Shown one piece after another: positions 18,834 to 27,160 of a stretch of 62,561 bases of DNA; position 1 is the stretch's first letter; each line of letters opens with the position of its first letter. Origin of the DNA: Methanosphaera sp. (GTDB lineage Archaea; Methanobacteriota; Methanobacteria; Methanobacteriales; Methanobacteriaceae). The stretch covers positions 1 through 62,561 of the forward strand of contig JAFRMD010000112.1 in the NCBI GenBank assembly GCA_017430835.1, written 5' to 3'. The notes beneath the pieces are model-generated. The model saw only the letters and a program-made list of their open reading frames with translations. It had not been told where the DNA came from and ran no database searches. The translations under genes and the position numbers were made by a program.

Positions 18834-21800
18834 ATGAATAATAAAAAAACAATATGTTTTTTATTGTTTTTTATAACCATAATATTAAGTCTAAGTATTG
18901 TAACAGCTAATCAGATAAATGATTCAAACACAATAACTAAGACAGATTCAAAAATCAAAAATACAGATACTAATTCAAAACAAATTCCAATAGTTTCAAA
19001 GAAAGAAGCACATACTAAAAGTACAAAACAGAAAGCAAAAAAGGATGTCTCAACAAATAATACACAAAACACTACATCTAAGACAAGCACTGACAACAAT
19101 ATCACTAATTACAATCAAATACGAGATGCAGTAAATTACGCAAAAACACTTAATCAATCTGAATACTCCATAAATTTGACAAGAAATAATTATAAAGTTA
19201 CCTCACCTATCTATTGGGGAAATACTAATGGAGTTAAAACATTAATAATTAATGGAAATTCCTCAACTTTAAATACTAACAATAATTTATTCTTAAGAAT
19301 TGAAGAAGGATATAATGTTTTCATTAAAGATTTAACCTTTAATAATTCAAAAAGCTCTTCAGTTAATGTATATTCCATGATAGATGATAATGGAAAACTA
19401 ATTATTAACAATTCCAACTTTGATTTAAAAAAATCTAAGTATTATGACAGCATAATAAATTCTGATTATTCAGACCTATTCTTAAATAATGTAAATGTTT
19501 ATTCAGCAAAAAAATCAACAACTTACAGTATCATTTCATCTGTAAATTCAACTGTTGTTTTAAATAATTTTAAAGTATATAATAATACTGGAGATAGGGG
19601 AGCTGTTTTATCAAGTTATAATGATAGGGTAATTGTCAATAATTCTAAGTTTCTTGATAATTATGCTACATCAGGAGGAGCTATCTATGCTGATTCTTCA
19701 ACTCTTTTAATTGAAAAGACTAATATGAAAAATTCAGCAAAATATGGTGGATCTATTTACATAAAAAAAGGTTTATTAAATCTTAAAAAAGTAAATATTC
19801 ATGGTTCTACTTCAAAACGTTATGGTGGTGCTGTAACTTTAATTTCCAGTAATTCTACAATAAACGATTCAAAATTTATTTCAAACAAAGCCATTGAAGA
19901 CGTTGGTGGAGCAATATATTCAGAAAAAACAAGTTTAAATCTTTATAATTCAGTATTTAAGAAAAACAAGGCAACTAATGGTGCAGGTATTATTCAATTA
20001 AACAATTATCTTCTAAGAATATCATCATCCAATTTTACTGGTAATATTGCAAAGTATGATGGTGGTGCTATTTATTCAATGTTTGGGGATATTAACTTAA
20101 GAAGAAGTATCTTCTCATCCAACAAAGCAAGAGATGGAGGAGCTATTTTTGTTTCTATCAGTTATTTCAACATAACAGGCAGTGTCTTTAAAGGAAATTA
20201 TGCTACACGAAATGGTGGTACAATTTATACTACAGATAGTTCTTATAAAATTTATAAAAACGTTTTCTGTAACAAAAAAACTAATGCTAATATATTTTTC
20301 CATGATAATGACACTTCAATGAATTTGAATTATAACTGGTGGGGAAAAAACAGCCCAAACTTCAATAAAATAACTAACGGATATATACCTGGTGTTTGGT
20401 TATTAACAACTTTTACAACTACTAAGAAATCCTCAAAGATATACACAGTTAAAGTAACACTAAATAAATTAAGTAATGGTAAAACATTCAAGTATGCGCT
20501 TCCACAGCGTAGAGTAACATTTTATTCATCAAGTGGAAAATATTCAAAAAATACGATGAAAATCACAAAGACAGTTACTAATAATTATACGGGTAATATC
20601 AAGAAAGCATATATAAAAATTGACAATCAGAAACAGGGTTTAAACAATAAAATAGAACCTTACATATTTGTTAATAATATCATAACATATACAGGTAAAA
20701 AAGTTTATATTAAAATCAGATCAAATTCTGATATTAATTCAAAAGTAAGGTTGAAAATTTCCAACAAAGTTGTTAAAATCTTAAAACTATCAAAAGGTAA
20801 AAAAATTTACTCGTTTAAAGTACCAAGTAATTGGAATAAGAAATCTTATAAAATTACAGTAAAATTCAATGGAAACAGTAAATATACTTCAAAAAGTGCA
20901 TATTCTAAACTAAAGATTAAAAGAAACAGCAAACTTACAATTTTAGCAAAAACTACATCTGATAAAACAATTTCCATAAAACTTCCATCAAAATATGATT
21001 TACGTGACAAGGGATATGTTACAAGTGTAAAAACTCAGGGAACAAGTGGATGTTGCTGGGCTTTTGCAAGTATTGGTGCTTTAGAATCATCAATACTTAA
21101 AGCTACTAAAAAAAGACATGATTTATCTGAGAATAATATGAAAAACGTATTAAAGCTATATTCTCCTATAGGAGATTATGATGATCCAAATAGTGGAAAT
21201 GTATATTATCCTCCTATTGGTTACTTGATTGGTAGCTTTGGTCCAGTTTATGAGTCTGCAGATAAATATGATGAAGAGTCAATGGTTTCACCTATTATGA
21301 ACTCAAAATATCAAATACGGGATGTCTATTTTATTCCTGATAGAAATTCTGTCACTGATAACGATAAAATCAAAGAAGCGGTTTATAAGTATGGAGCTGT
21401 TGTTACAACTTTAAGTGTAATGAGTTCTCAGCAATCATCAGCTAATCTTTATTATACAGATAAAGTAGAAGCTGGTTCACATACTGCAATCATTGTCGGA
21501 TGGGATGATGATTATAGTAAATATAACTTTGATACGATACCGGAAGGTAATGGAGCTTTCATAATTAAAAATAGTTGGGGAACAGGTACTGGAGAAAACG
21601 GTTTCCAATATGTTTCTTATTATGATCCAATTATTGGAGGACTTGCTAGTAATAAAGTTTTCCATGAAGAAGCTTTAAATAATTTTGCTTTTATCATTGG
21701 TAAAAATAATAATTATAAATCAATTTATCAGCATGATACAGTATGTGATAATTTCTATACATTGAACAGTAAAGATATTTGGTTGAAAAATGTCTACACT

Positions 21801-22730
21801 GCAAAAAATAAGGAAAGTATTGCTGCAGTTGGAAGTTATTTCTTAAACAAATCTTCTTATACCGTTAAGATTTATGTTAATGGAAAACTGAAAACTAAGG
21901 AATCTGGAGTAGTTAATATACCTGGTTACAGAACAATCAGATTATCAAAATATGTTCAATTAAATCAAAATGATAAATTTACTGCAATACTTAGAATTAG
22001 GTCCAGAACTTCTTCGGTTACAAATATTTTAGTTGAAAATCCTAAAATTTATAAGATTACTCCTAGAAAAGGTATTTCATTTATAAGTATAAATGGAAAA
22101 AGTTGGAATGATTTGTTTAATACTACCAATAATTATATTGCTTCTTTAAAAGTTTATACGAAAGATACACCATCTGCTAAAACGGCAATTCAACAAAAGG
22201 GTAATTATATAAAAATTACAACAAGGATATCTGGTTTAAATGTAAGTGGTTATGCAACATATAAAATTAATGGTGTTACTTTAAAAGATAATAAAAATAA
22301 GGTTTTAAAAGCAAAAATTTCAAAAAATAAGTCTATTTTGAAATTTAAGATTAGAACTTTGAAAAGTAACAGATACAAGTTAACAACTATGGTTCATGCT
22401 AAAACATTGACGATTCAGTATAGGAATTCATATAATTTCAAACGTGTTAAGGCTAAAATTAGGATTTCTAATACTAGATTATCTACTAAAAATAATATTA
22501 TTAGGGGAAAAATATTAGATTCCAGTAATAGATTAGTTAAAGGTAATATGAAAGTTACGTTTAAGGTTAATTCAAAAACAATAAAAACTATTACAATTAA
22601 GAATGGTATTATAAAGTATAAAATACCGTATTTATTTACAAAGAATAAGAAGTATGTAATTACTCTTTTAACGTCAAAAACTAGTTTATATTCCAAAAAT
22701 ATTTATAAGAAAACTTTAACTTGTAAATAA
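18834..22730 (+). CDS. Adhesin-like surface protein with embedded C1 (papain-like) cysteine protease domain
   Basis: This 1298-residue protein is ordered as signal peptide (FLLFFITIILSLSIVTANQI), Lys/Thr-rich linker, right-handed beta-helix repeats (about 85-480; many NNSKF/GGAIY phrases), a NWWGKNSPNFN element near 502, an Ig-like segment, a C1 protease domain (about 715-960), a beta domain and basic Ig-like repeats to the end. The papain active site is complete: C741 in SGCCWAF, H883 in GSHTAIIVGW, N913 in KNSWGTG, with the Gln before the Cys (TQGTSG). It probably acts extracellularly. The basic tail may bind pseudomurein. It is paralogous to the ALP at 56405. Confidence 0.92.
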   Translation: MNNKKTICFLLFFITIILSLSIVTANQINDSNTITKTDSKIKNTDTNSKQIPIVSKKEAHTKSTKQKAKKDVSTNNTQNTTSKTSTDNNITNYNQIRDAVNYAKTLNQSEYSINLTRNNYKVTSPIYWGNTNGVKTLIINGNSSTLNTNNNLFLRIEEGYNVFIKDLTFNNSKSSSVNVYSMIDDNGKLIINNSNFDLKKSKYYDSIINSDYSDLFLNNVNVYSAKKSTTYSIISSVNSTVVLNNFKVYNNTGDRGAVLSSYNDRVIVNNSKFLDNYATSGGAIYADSSTLLIEKTNMKNSAKYGGSIYIKKGLLNLKKVNIHGSTSKRYGGAVTLISSNSTINDSKFISNKAIEDVGGAIYSEKTSLNLYNSVFKKNKATNGAGIIQLNNYLLRISSSNFTGNIAKYDGGAIYSMFGDINLRRSIFSSNKARDGGAIFVSISYFNITGSVFKGNYATRNGGTIYTTDSSYKIYKNVFCNKKTNANIFFHDNDTSMNLNYNWWGKNSPNFNKITNGYIPGVWLLTTFTTTKKSSKIYTVKVTLNKLSNGKTFKYALPQRRVTFYSSSGKYSKNTMKITKTVTNNYTGNIKKAYIKIDNQKQGLNNKIEPYIFVNNIITYTGKKVYIKIRSNSDINSKVRLKISNKVVKILKLSKGKKIYSFKVPSNWNKKSYKITVKFNGNSKYTSKSAYSKLKIKRNSKLTILAKTTSDKTISIKLPSKYDLRDKGYVTSVKTQGTSGCCWAFASIGALESSILKATKKRHDLSENNMKNVLKLYSPIGDYDDPNSGNVYYPPIGYLIGSFGPVYESADKYDEESMVSPIMNSKYQIRDVYFIPDRNSVTDNDKIKEAVYKYGAVVTTLSVMSSQQSSANLYYTDKVEAGSHTAIIVGWDDDYSKYNFDTIPEGNGAFIIKNSWGTGTGENGFQYVSYYDPIIGGLASNKVFHEEALNNFAFIIGKNNNYKSIYQHDTVCDNFYTLNSKDIWLKNVYTAKNKESIAAVGSYFLNKSSYTVKIYVNGKLKTKESGVVNIPGYRTIRLSKYVQLNQNDKFTAILRIRSRTSSVTNILVENPKIYKITPRKGISFISINGKSWNDLFNTTNNYIASLKVYTKDTPSAKTAIQQKGNYIKITTRISGLNVSGYATYKINGVTLKDNKNKVLKAKISKNKSILKFKIRTLKSNRYKLTTMVHAKTLTIQYRNSYNFKRVKAKIRISNTRLSTKNNIIRGKILDSSNRLVKGNMKVTFKVNSKTIKTITIKNGIIKYKIPYLFTKNKKYVITLLTSKTSLYSKNIYKKTLTCK

Positions 22731-22797
22731 TTATTTTTTCTATTTTTTTTAATTTTTTTAGGTTTTTTAAATTATCTATGAGGATAATTTAATAGTA

Positions 22798-22943
22798 TTT
22801 GTACATTTTTTGTACTTTTTTTAATATTTGTACAAATATTATACATATCTTTATATATGATGAAGTCTAACATTATATTGTAAAATGTACAGAACTTGTA
22901 CTAAATTTAAAAAATCATATCAATATAAAAAAATTTGTACAAA
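22798..22943 (+). promoter_or_regulatory. TTGTAC motif cluster with a 20-bp perfect palindrome and TATA box
   Basis: Motif copies are TTTGTAC at 22798-22804 and 22809-22815, TAATATTTGTACAAATATTA (perfect palindrome) at 22822-22841, TGTAC near 22886-22890, TTGTAC at 22896-22901, and TTTGTACAAA at 22934-22943. A TATA-like TTTATATA lies at about 22850-22857, just after the palindrome, predicting a rightward start near 22880. This has the layout of a regulated promoter with several operator copies. Confidence 0.5.
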
Positions 22944-23191
22944 ATCTTTACATTTTACAAAACATTAAAAAATTTAATAATAAGCCAATAATTAAATACA
23001 TTATAAAAATACTAAAAGATAATACATAATACAAATTTACTAAAAGTAAAAAAACAACTAATAACCTAAAATATTTAGTATTTTTCAAAGGAAATTTTTA
23101 ACTGATAAATAGATAATTCGATTACAAAATATCATAAATCTCCCGATTTAAAAGACTCATAATTAAATTTACCAGTTAAAATAATGAGATA

Positions 23192-23326
23192 CTATTAGTG
23201 CAAAAAAATTATCCATATAAAATTAGATTCTAAATCAAGCCTAAAAAATCCTATTATCACTAATAGAAAAATGGTTTCCTCTATCAAATAATTCATAAAC
23301 TTTCCAAAAGCAAAATTAGGAAACCA
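23192..23326. repeat. Two consecutive long-loop inverted repeats (possible structured RNA)
   Basis: CTATTAGTG (23192-23200) pairs with CACTAATAG (23258-23266). TGGTTTCCT (23272-23280) pairs with AGGAAACCA (23318-23326). Each arm is 9 bp and perfect, with loops of 57 and 37 nt, and the two are adjacent. They could fold as side-by-side stems in a transcript from the upstream promoter-like cluster, or act as a bidirectional end structure between convergent genes. Confidence 0.4.
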
Positions 23327-23340
23327 CTCAAATTCTTTTT

Positions 23341-24264
23341 TTAAACATTATATCTTATGAAATTATTATTTAAATCATCTAAAATTGGTTGCATATCTCT
23401 TTTATGGCCTGCAACAAATTCAAATGTTTGAACAATAATGGTATACATGGCATTTAATTTGTTTTGTTCATCAAAGCCTTCAATATCATAACCAAGTTTA
23501 TGAAAATCAGCTAAATTAGGATTAGTTTCAATAGTTGGAGCTACATATTTTTCAAGAATAAAAATTATATCTTTGCTGACTGATAATCCTACATTTAAAG
23601 ACGTAATAATCTTTTTTTCATCCAAGTTATCATTTTCTTCAAGTAATTGATTTAAAGAACTGTAACCATTAAAATTTTCTGGATCAAAATATTCTTGTGT
23701 ACGATGAGAGGCAAATTCATTAGCAATTTTCAAATAATCATTTTGTAAAGTCAAATACCATGCAAATGATTCGATATATAAACATTTTTCAACATTTAAT
23801 AAATGCATAAGGGACTGTTTGATGATTTCATTAAACATGTGATGAGATAATTCATGTATAATTGCTCCAGGTATAATAGTATAAGGAGTATTTCTATTTA
23901 AATAAATCTTATTGAAAGAGTAGTAACTATAAAAACCTGGATGTTTATTTTCATTATCATACTGTACTCTAGCATAGGGCTTGGATATTCTTATTAAATT
24001 TTGGATGTTTAAGTCTGCAGGAAAAGCATGATAATTTTCATTTCCAATTTCTACAATAGAATTTAATATTGAATCATAACCTGTATCGGTTAAGGGTAAT
24101 TTTTTTAATAATTCTATATTATTTGAACTAAATAATTTATAAAAGTCTTTAAAATCGTTTTTAAAATATTTATAATTTCTCAGTTCTTGATCACACTGTG
24201 AACATTGATTGGAATTAATTTCATTTTTATGTCCACATTCAGGACATTTAACTTTATCATTCAT
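23341..24264 (-). CDS. Zinc-ribbon protein with HExxH zincin-like metalloprotease core
   Basis: This 307-residue cytosolic protein has an N-terminal zinc ribbon (CPECGHKN, then CSQC; residues 8-28). A middle segment IPGAIIHELSHHMFNEI holds an HELSHH zincin motif. Downstream EKCLYIESFAWYLTLQNDYL supplies Glu residues that could complete the zinc site. There is no signal peptide. A fused zinc ribbon and zincin suggests a regulatory or quality-control peptidase, but I know no characterised relative. Its promoter is shared divergently with a second small zinc-ribbon protein at 24386. Confidence 0.75.
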   Translation of the reverse strand: MNDKVKCPECGHKNEINSNQCSQCDQELRNYKYFKNDFKDFYKLFSSNNIELLKKLPLTDTGYDSILNSIVEIGNENYHAFPADLNIQNLIRISKPYARVQYDNENKHPGFYSYYSFNKIYLNRNTPYTIIPGAIIHELSHHMFNEIIKQSLMHLLNVEKCLYIESFAWYLTLQNDYLKIANEFASHRTQEYFDPENFNGYSSLNQLLEENDNLDEKKIITSLNVGLSVSKDIIFILEKYVAPTIETNPNLADFHKLGYDIEGFDEQNKLNAMYTIIVQTFEFVAGHKRDMQPILDDLNNNFIRYNV

Positions 24265-24385
24265 TTAAATTACCATATACTTCCGTGATGAATATAATTT
24301 ATCTAAGTAATAATATTAATTATTTGTCATTCAAAAAGAAATATAAGTATACATATACAAATAATTAGTATAATAGGTGTTAAAT

Positions 24386-24598
24386 ATGTTAATCAAATGT
24401 GATATCTGTGGACACGAATTTGATCATACTGAAGCAACAACATGTGATTGTGGATATGACCCAGTATCAGCAAATCTTAAATGTCCGAACTGTATGATAG
24501 ATTTAATATTGCCTCCAGAACTGGAAGCAGAACGAAATAAGGAAATAGAAGAAAACTCACTATACAGTAAACTAGAAAAAGAATTAAATGAAAAATAG
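24386..24598 (+). CDS. Small zinc-ribbon protein
   Basis: This 70-residue protein has three Cys-containing knuckles: CDICGHEF, TTCDCGY and LKCPNC, followed by a charged helix (LEAERNKEIEENSLYSKLEK). AGGTG at 24375-24379 is 6 nt before the ATG at 24386, so the in-frame GTG at 24377 is probably not used. It is divergent from the zinc-ribbon metalloprotease gene. A nucleic-acid or protein adaptor role is possible, but the target is unknown. Confidence 0.75.
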   Translation: MLIKCDICGHEFDHTEATTCDCGYDPVSANLKCPNCMIDLILPPELEAERNKEIEENSLYSKLEKELNEK

Positions 24599-24603
24599 TA
24601 TAA

Positions 24604-25068
24604 TTATTTTGATAGAGAGGTAACAATTATATTAACAGGATTATCAGCTACTTCAACATTAAAATTAGGATCATATGAAGTGTAACCGACTAAATAATTT
24701 ATACCCTCTTTATTAAATTTATATAAATTAATAAATTTTCCATCATTATTTTTAAGTTTAAACTCCTCACAATCAACAGAACTAATTTTAACATTTCGAT
24801 TATCTATAATATTAAATCCAACCTTATTAAACTCTGTTAACCCGTCATCCATAGAAATGTTATTTAAAATTCCAGTTCCAACTGCACTCATAGTGTTTTC
24901 ATTAATTAAAATCACTTGATTGTCAGACTTATCATGTAGAGTATAACCCTTGGGGATAGTAAAATGGGTGTTGTTTTCAAAATTATATTCTTCAGCAGAA
25001 ACATTAGAAAGACAACCAGTTAACATAATCAATATTATAACGAAAATGAAAAAATTTTTAAATTGCAT
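24604..25068 (-). CDS. Small secreted protein, paralogue of the 28152 product
   Basis: This 154-residue protein has a signal sequence with a lipobox-like end (FFIFVIILIMLTGCLSNVSA). The mature part includes THFTIPKGYTLHDKSDNQVI and matches the pattern of the 28152 protein (HEFTIPDGFKVLNSTDNMVI), including the D-NPVN/NNPVT-I--S ending. They belong to one family of small exported methanobacterial proteins without known function. The Gly-Cys at the cleavage region suggests possible lipid anchoring. The 3' end faces the zinc-ribbon gene 5 bp away. Confidence 0.75.
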   Translation of the reverse strand: MQFKNFFIFVIILIMLTGCLSNVSAEEYNFENNTHFTIPKGYTLHDKSDNQVILINENTMSAVGTGILNNISMDDGLTEFNKVGFNIIDNRNVKISSVDCEEFKLKNNDGKFINLYKFNKEGINYLVGYTSYDPNFNVEVADNPVNIIVTSLSK

Positions 25069-25373
25069 AATATCCCTTCAAGACATTAATTATATTTATA
25101 TCCTCTTAAACTATTATAAATATTCTTTTAAAAAATTTTAAAATATTTACTTTAATTATTCTTGTTTTAAAGTTTAATATATGTCATGCTATGGGTTAAA
25201 ATAGCTAATTATTTTTTGTTATTGATAATAGGAACTATTTATCTTTATTTGATTTTTTAAAGGTTTTTAACTCTCTTTTTATATTGATATTTTTTTAGTA
25301 ACATTTATATACTAAAAGTGTTATATTAAAGTTTGAAATGATTAATTAAAATACTAAATATCTTAGGGTGGTT
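25069..25373. other. Divergent intergenic region (305 bp)
   Basis: A TATA-like ACATTTATATAC at about 25301-25312 probably serves the rightward small gene at 25374. I see no other element and no clear promoter for the leftward secreted-protein gene. Confidence 0.4.
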
Positions 25374-25595
25374 ATGATGGTAATTATAAAAAAATTAATT
25401 TTTTCAGGAATTGGAAAAAAAGTTATAGTAATGATTACAGTAAAAAATGTTAAAAGAGCTATGATCTTATTTGATAAATCAACTAAATATTTAGATAAAA
25501 TGGAAGATAAGGGTTATATAAAGGGTTCATGGAATTCAGGTAAGAAATTTAGAATGATTAAGAAAATCAATTCTAAACTCATTTCCATGATGTAG
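25374..25595 (+). CDS. Small basic hypothetical protein
   Basis: This protein of about 73 residues is rich in Lys, Met and Ile (IIKKLIFSGIGKKVIVMITV, then DKSTKYLDKMEDKGYIKGSW). There is no signal peptide and no known motif. AGGGTGG at 25365-25371 precedes ATG codons at 25374 and 25377. A TATA box about 65 bp upstream supports expression. It may be a small nucleic-acid-binding protein, judged only from its charge. Confidence 0.5.
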   Translation: MMVIIKKLIFSGIGKKVIVMITVKNVKRAMILFDKSTKYLDKMEDKGYIKGSWNSGKKFRMIKKINSKLISMM

Positions 25596-25748
25596 TAATA
25601 ATACAATAATTATTCAAATAAAAAAGTCAATTCTTTTTCTTTTTTTTAATAATTTACCAATAATCGAATTAAATATTCAATAAACTAGATTAAATCTAAA
25701 TAATATTAACATAATATATATTATAAGGATGTAAAATGGTGAATAAAA

Positions 25749-26177
25749 TTGTATGAACTTCATAACCTAATAGAAAAACTACAAGAAAGGAAAACAAAAT
25801 TTGAAAAGGAATATATAGAAGATGAAGAATTAATCAAAGTAAGGAATGTTTTAAGCAAAAGACTTGTAGTTTTAAGAGAAAAACTTAAGGAAAATCCTTC
25901 AAATCAATCTTTGTTATTAGAGTATGGTTTCACTGAAGATGAACTTAGAAGAATCAGCGAGAGAATATTATATTTAAATGAAAAATATGCTACAAAAGAA
26001 GCAAAACTAGAAAAATATGAAAAATTAATAGATTATGACATTCAAGAACTATTTACATATGTAGAATTCATGAGAAAATTTAATCTTGATGAAAAATTAT
26101 GTCAAGCATTACAAGATAGTTTAATATCATTAGACAAAAACATTTACCAATTTAAAGAATTAAATAAAGAGGAATAA
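25749..26177 (+). CDS. Coiled-coil hypothetical protein
   Basis: This 142-residue, almost entirely helical, charged protein (LIEKLQERKTKFEKEYIEDE, ISERILYLNEKYATKEAKLE) is likely a coiled coil. Translation probably starts at TTG 25749: GGTGA lies at 25738-25742, 6 nt ahead, and no in-frame ATG exists near. There is no membrane segment or signal peptide. The function is unknown. It could be a scaffold or a partner of a membrane or DNA complex. Confidence 0.65.
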   Translation: MYELHNLIEKLQERKTKFEKEYIEDEELIKVRNVLSKRLVVLREKLKENPSNQSLLLEYGFTEDELRRISERILYLNEKYATKEAKLEKYEKLIDYDIQELFTYVEFMRKFNLDEKLCQALQDSLISLDKNIYQFKELNKEE

Positions 26178-26423
26178 TTTCCTAAATTTATAACTTTTTT
26201 TTAGCGCTTTAGAGTCGTTTTACAATTATTTTTTTCATTTGAATATATATGTGTCTTGATACTAAGAAGACTTCAAAAGCTAACTTTATTAAAAATATTT
26301 CTGGAATGCTATCAATTTTATTCAAAAAAAATTAATTATTGGTCTCTTTTTTAAACTAAAATTAAATTTAAAATTGTATTTTCTAATATAATCAATTAAT
26401 ATTGATTTTTTAACTAAATACTT

Positions 26424-26443
26424 TTATATAACGAGTTATATAA
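26424..26443. promoter_or_regulatory. Dyad symmetric operator-like site covering the TATA box
   Basis: TTATATAACGAGTTATATAA is a perfect inverted repeat (9 bp, 2-bp spacer, 9 bp) that contains the TATA box itself. Binding by a dimeric repressor here would block TBP. The half-site TTATATAAC is AT-rich, but the perfect arms and the central CGAG make chance less likely. Confidence 0.45.
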
Positions 26444-26485
26444 TAATTATAAAGAATTGGACAGGAATCCAATTTAATAATTATT
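26442..26485 (+). promoter_or_regulatory. Leader hairpin before the LpdD-like paralogue
   Basis: AATTGGA (26455-26461) pairs with TCCAATT (26468-26474) around the loop CAGGAA. Outer arms AATAATTAT (26442-26450) and ATAATTATT (26477-26485) can extend the stem past a small internal loop. If transcription starts about 25 bp after the TATA box, the inner hairpin forms at the 5' end of the mRNA. Confidence 0.4.
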
Positions 26486-26507
26486 GTGTAAATGGAGGTA
26501 ATCATAA

Positions 26508-26874
26508 ATGTATTTTTTCTCAGAAGGATCTGGAAGAACTCAAGTTGATTATAAGATTGAAGAGATTGGTGACGATTTGGAAATATCAATAACTGGTGGA
26601 GTTATCCATGTGGGTGGTGTTGGTTTAGTTGCTGGTGGTGTTTATAATATTTTATCGGTTAGAAATCATAAAGAATTTGAATTAATACAACCATTGGCAG
26701 ATAAGTTGAAAAAAATACAATGATATTAACATATTAATTGTTGCTGGTATTCATCTTGATGAAATAACTCTTGATGAAATTAGAGAAATATTGGATAATA
26801 ATCAGAAGGCAATAGAAAAAATAGACAAATACATTTCATCCGAATATGAAATCTTCCATGAATTTCATAAATAA
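26508..26874 (+). pseudogene. LpdD-like putative prenyl-FMN chaperone, second copy, frameshifted
   Basis: The first 71 codons (VDYKIEEIGDDLEISITGGV, IHVGGVGLVAGGVYN) match the 16265 protein. The frame then ends at a TGA (26721-26723) just after a run of seven A. If one A is skipped, translation continues as KKYNDINILIVAGIHLDEIT and LDEIREILDNNQKAIEKI to a TAA at 26872-26874, aligned to the rest of the paralogue. It may be a real mutation, slippage-dependent expression or a sequencing error. The intact promoter and well-kept second half suggest recent or no loss. No UbiD gene is adjacent. Confidence 0.7.
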
Positions 26875-26983
26875 CTAATTTTTTACAAAAATAATCTCTT
26901 TTTAATGAATAAATAACTAATAAAAATAATGTGAAAAACCTAAGAAGGTTAAAAGGGGGTTAAATTAAATATCCTATATGTAT

Positions 26984-27160
26984 CTATGCTGTTTGTTCAA
27001 TAGCATCTACAGGACATGCGTTTGCACATAATCCGCAACCTACACAGGTTTCTGCGTTAATTACGTAAGGAGTTCCTTCTGTAATTGCGTCTACAGGACA
27101 TGCTTGTGCACATAATCCGCATCCTGCACAGTTATCTTTAATCATATAAGGGTTTGCCAT
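26984..27160 (-). CDS. 2[4Fe-4S] ferredoxin
   Basis: This 58-residue protein has two complete clusters' worth of cysteines: [12 protein letters not shown] and [12 protein letters not shown], about 28 residues apart. That is the classic clostridial/methanogen 8Fe ferredoxin, a low-potential electron carrier in the cytosol. AGGTGAT lies 5 nt before the ATG at 27160. The two halves are visibly duplicated at both protein and DNA level. It is monocistronic. Its small size makes it easy to overlook. Confidence 0.93.
   Translation of the reverse strand: MANPYMIKDNCAGCGLCAQACPVDAITEGTPYVINAETCVGCGLCANACPVDAIEQTA

Larger units (their letters stand above)
22731..23340. other. Convergent intergenic region with promoter-like and structured elements
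   Basis: The 610-bp interval lies between two converging gene ends, where no promoter is expected. It nevertheless contains a cluster of TTGTAC motifs, a 20-bp palindrome next to a TATA-like box, and two large-loop inverted repeats (all listed separately). A 27-codon ORF starts at 22885 (MYRTCTKFKKSYQYKKICTK and so on), basic and of unknown significance. Confidence 0.5.
26178..26507 (+). promoter_or_regulatory. Upstream region of the LpdD-like paralogue
   Basis: This is a 330-bp gap. The last about 85 bp form a recognisable promoter: a TATA box inside a dyad (26424-26443), a leader hairpin (26455-26474) and AATGGAGG as Shine-Dalgarno site before the ATG at 26508. The first 240 bp hold nothing I can identify. 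Confidence 0.55.
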
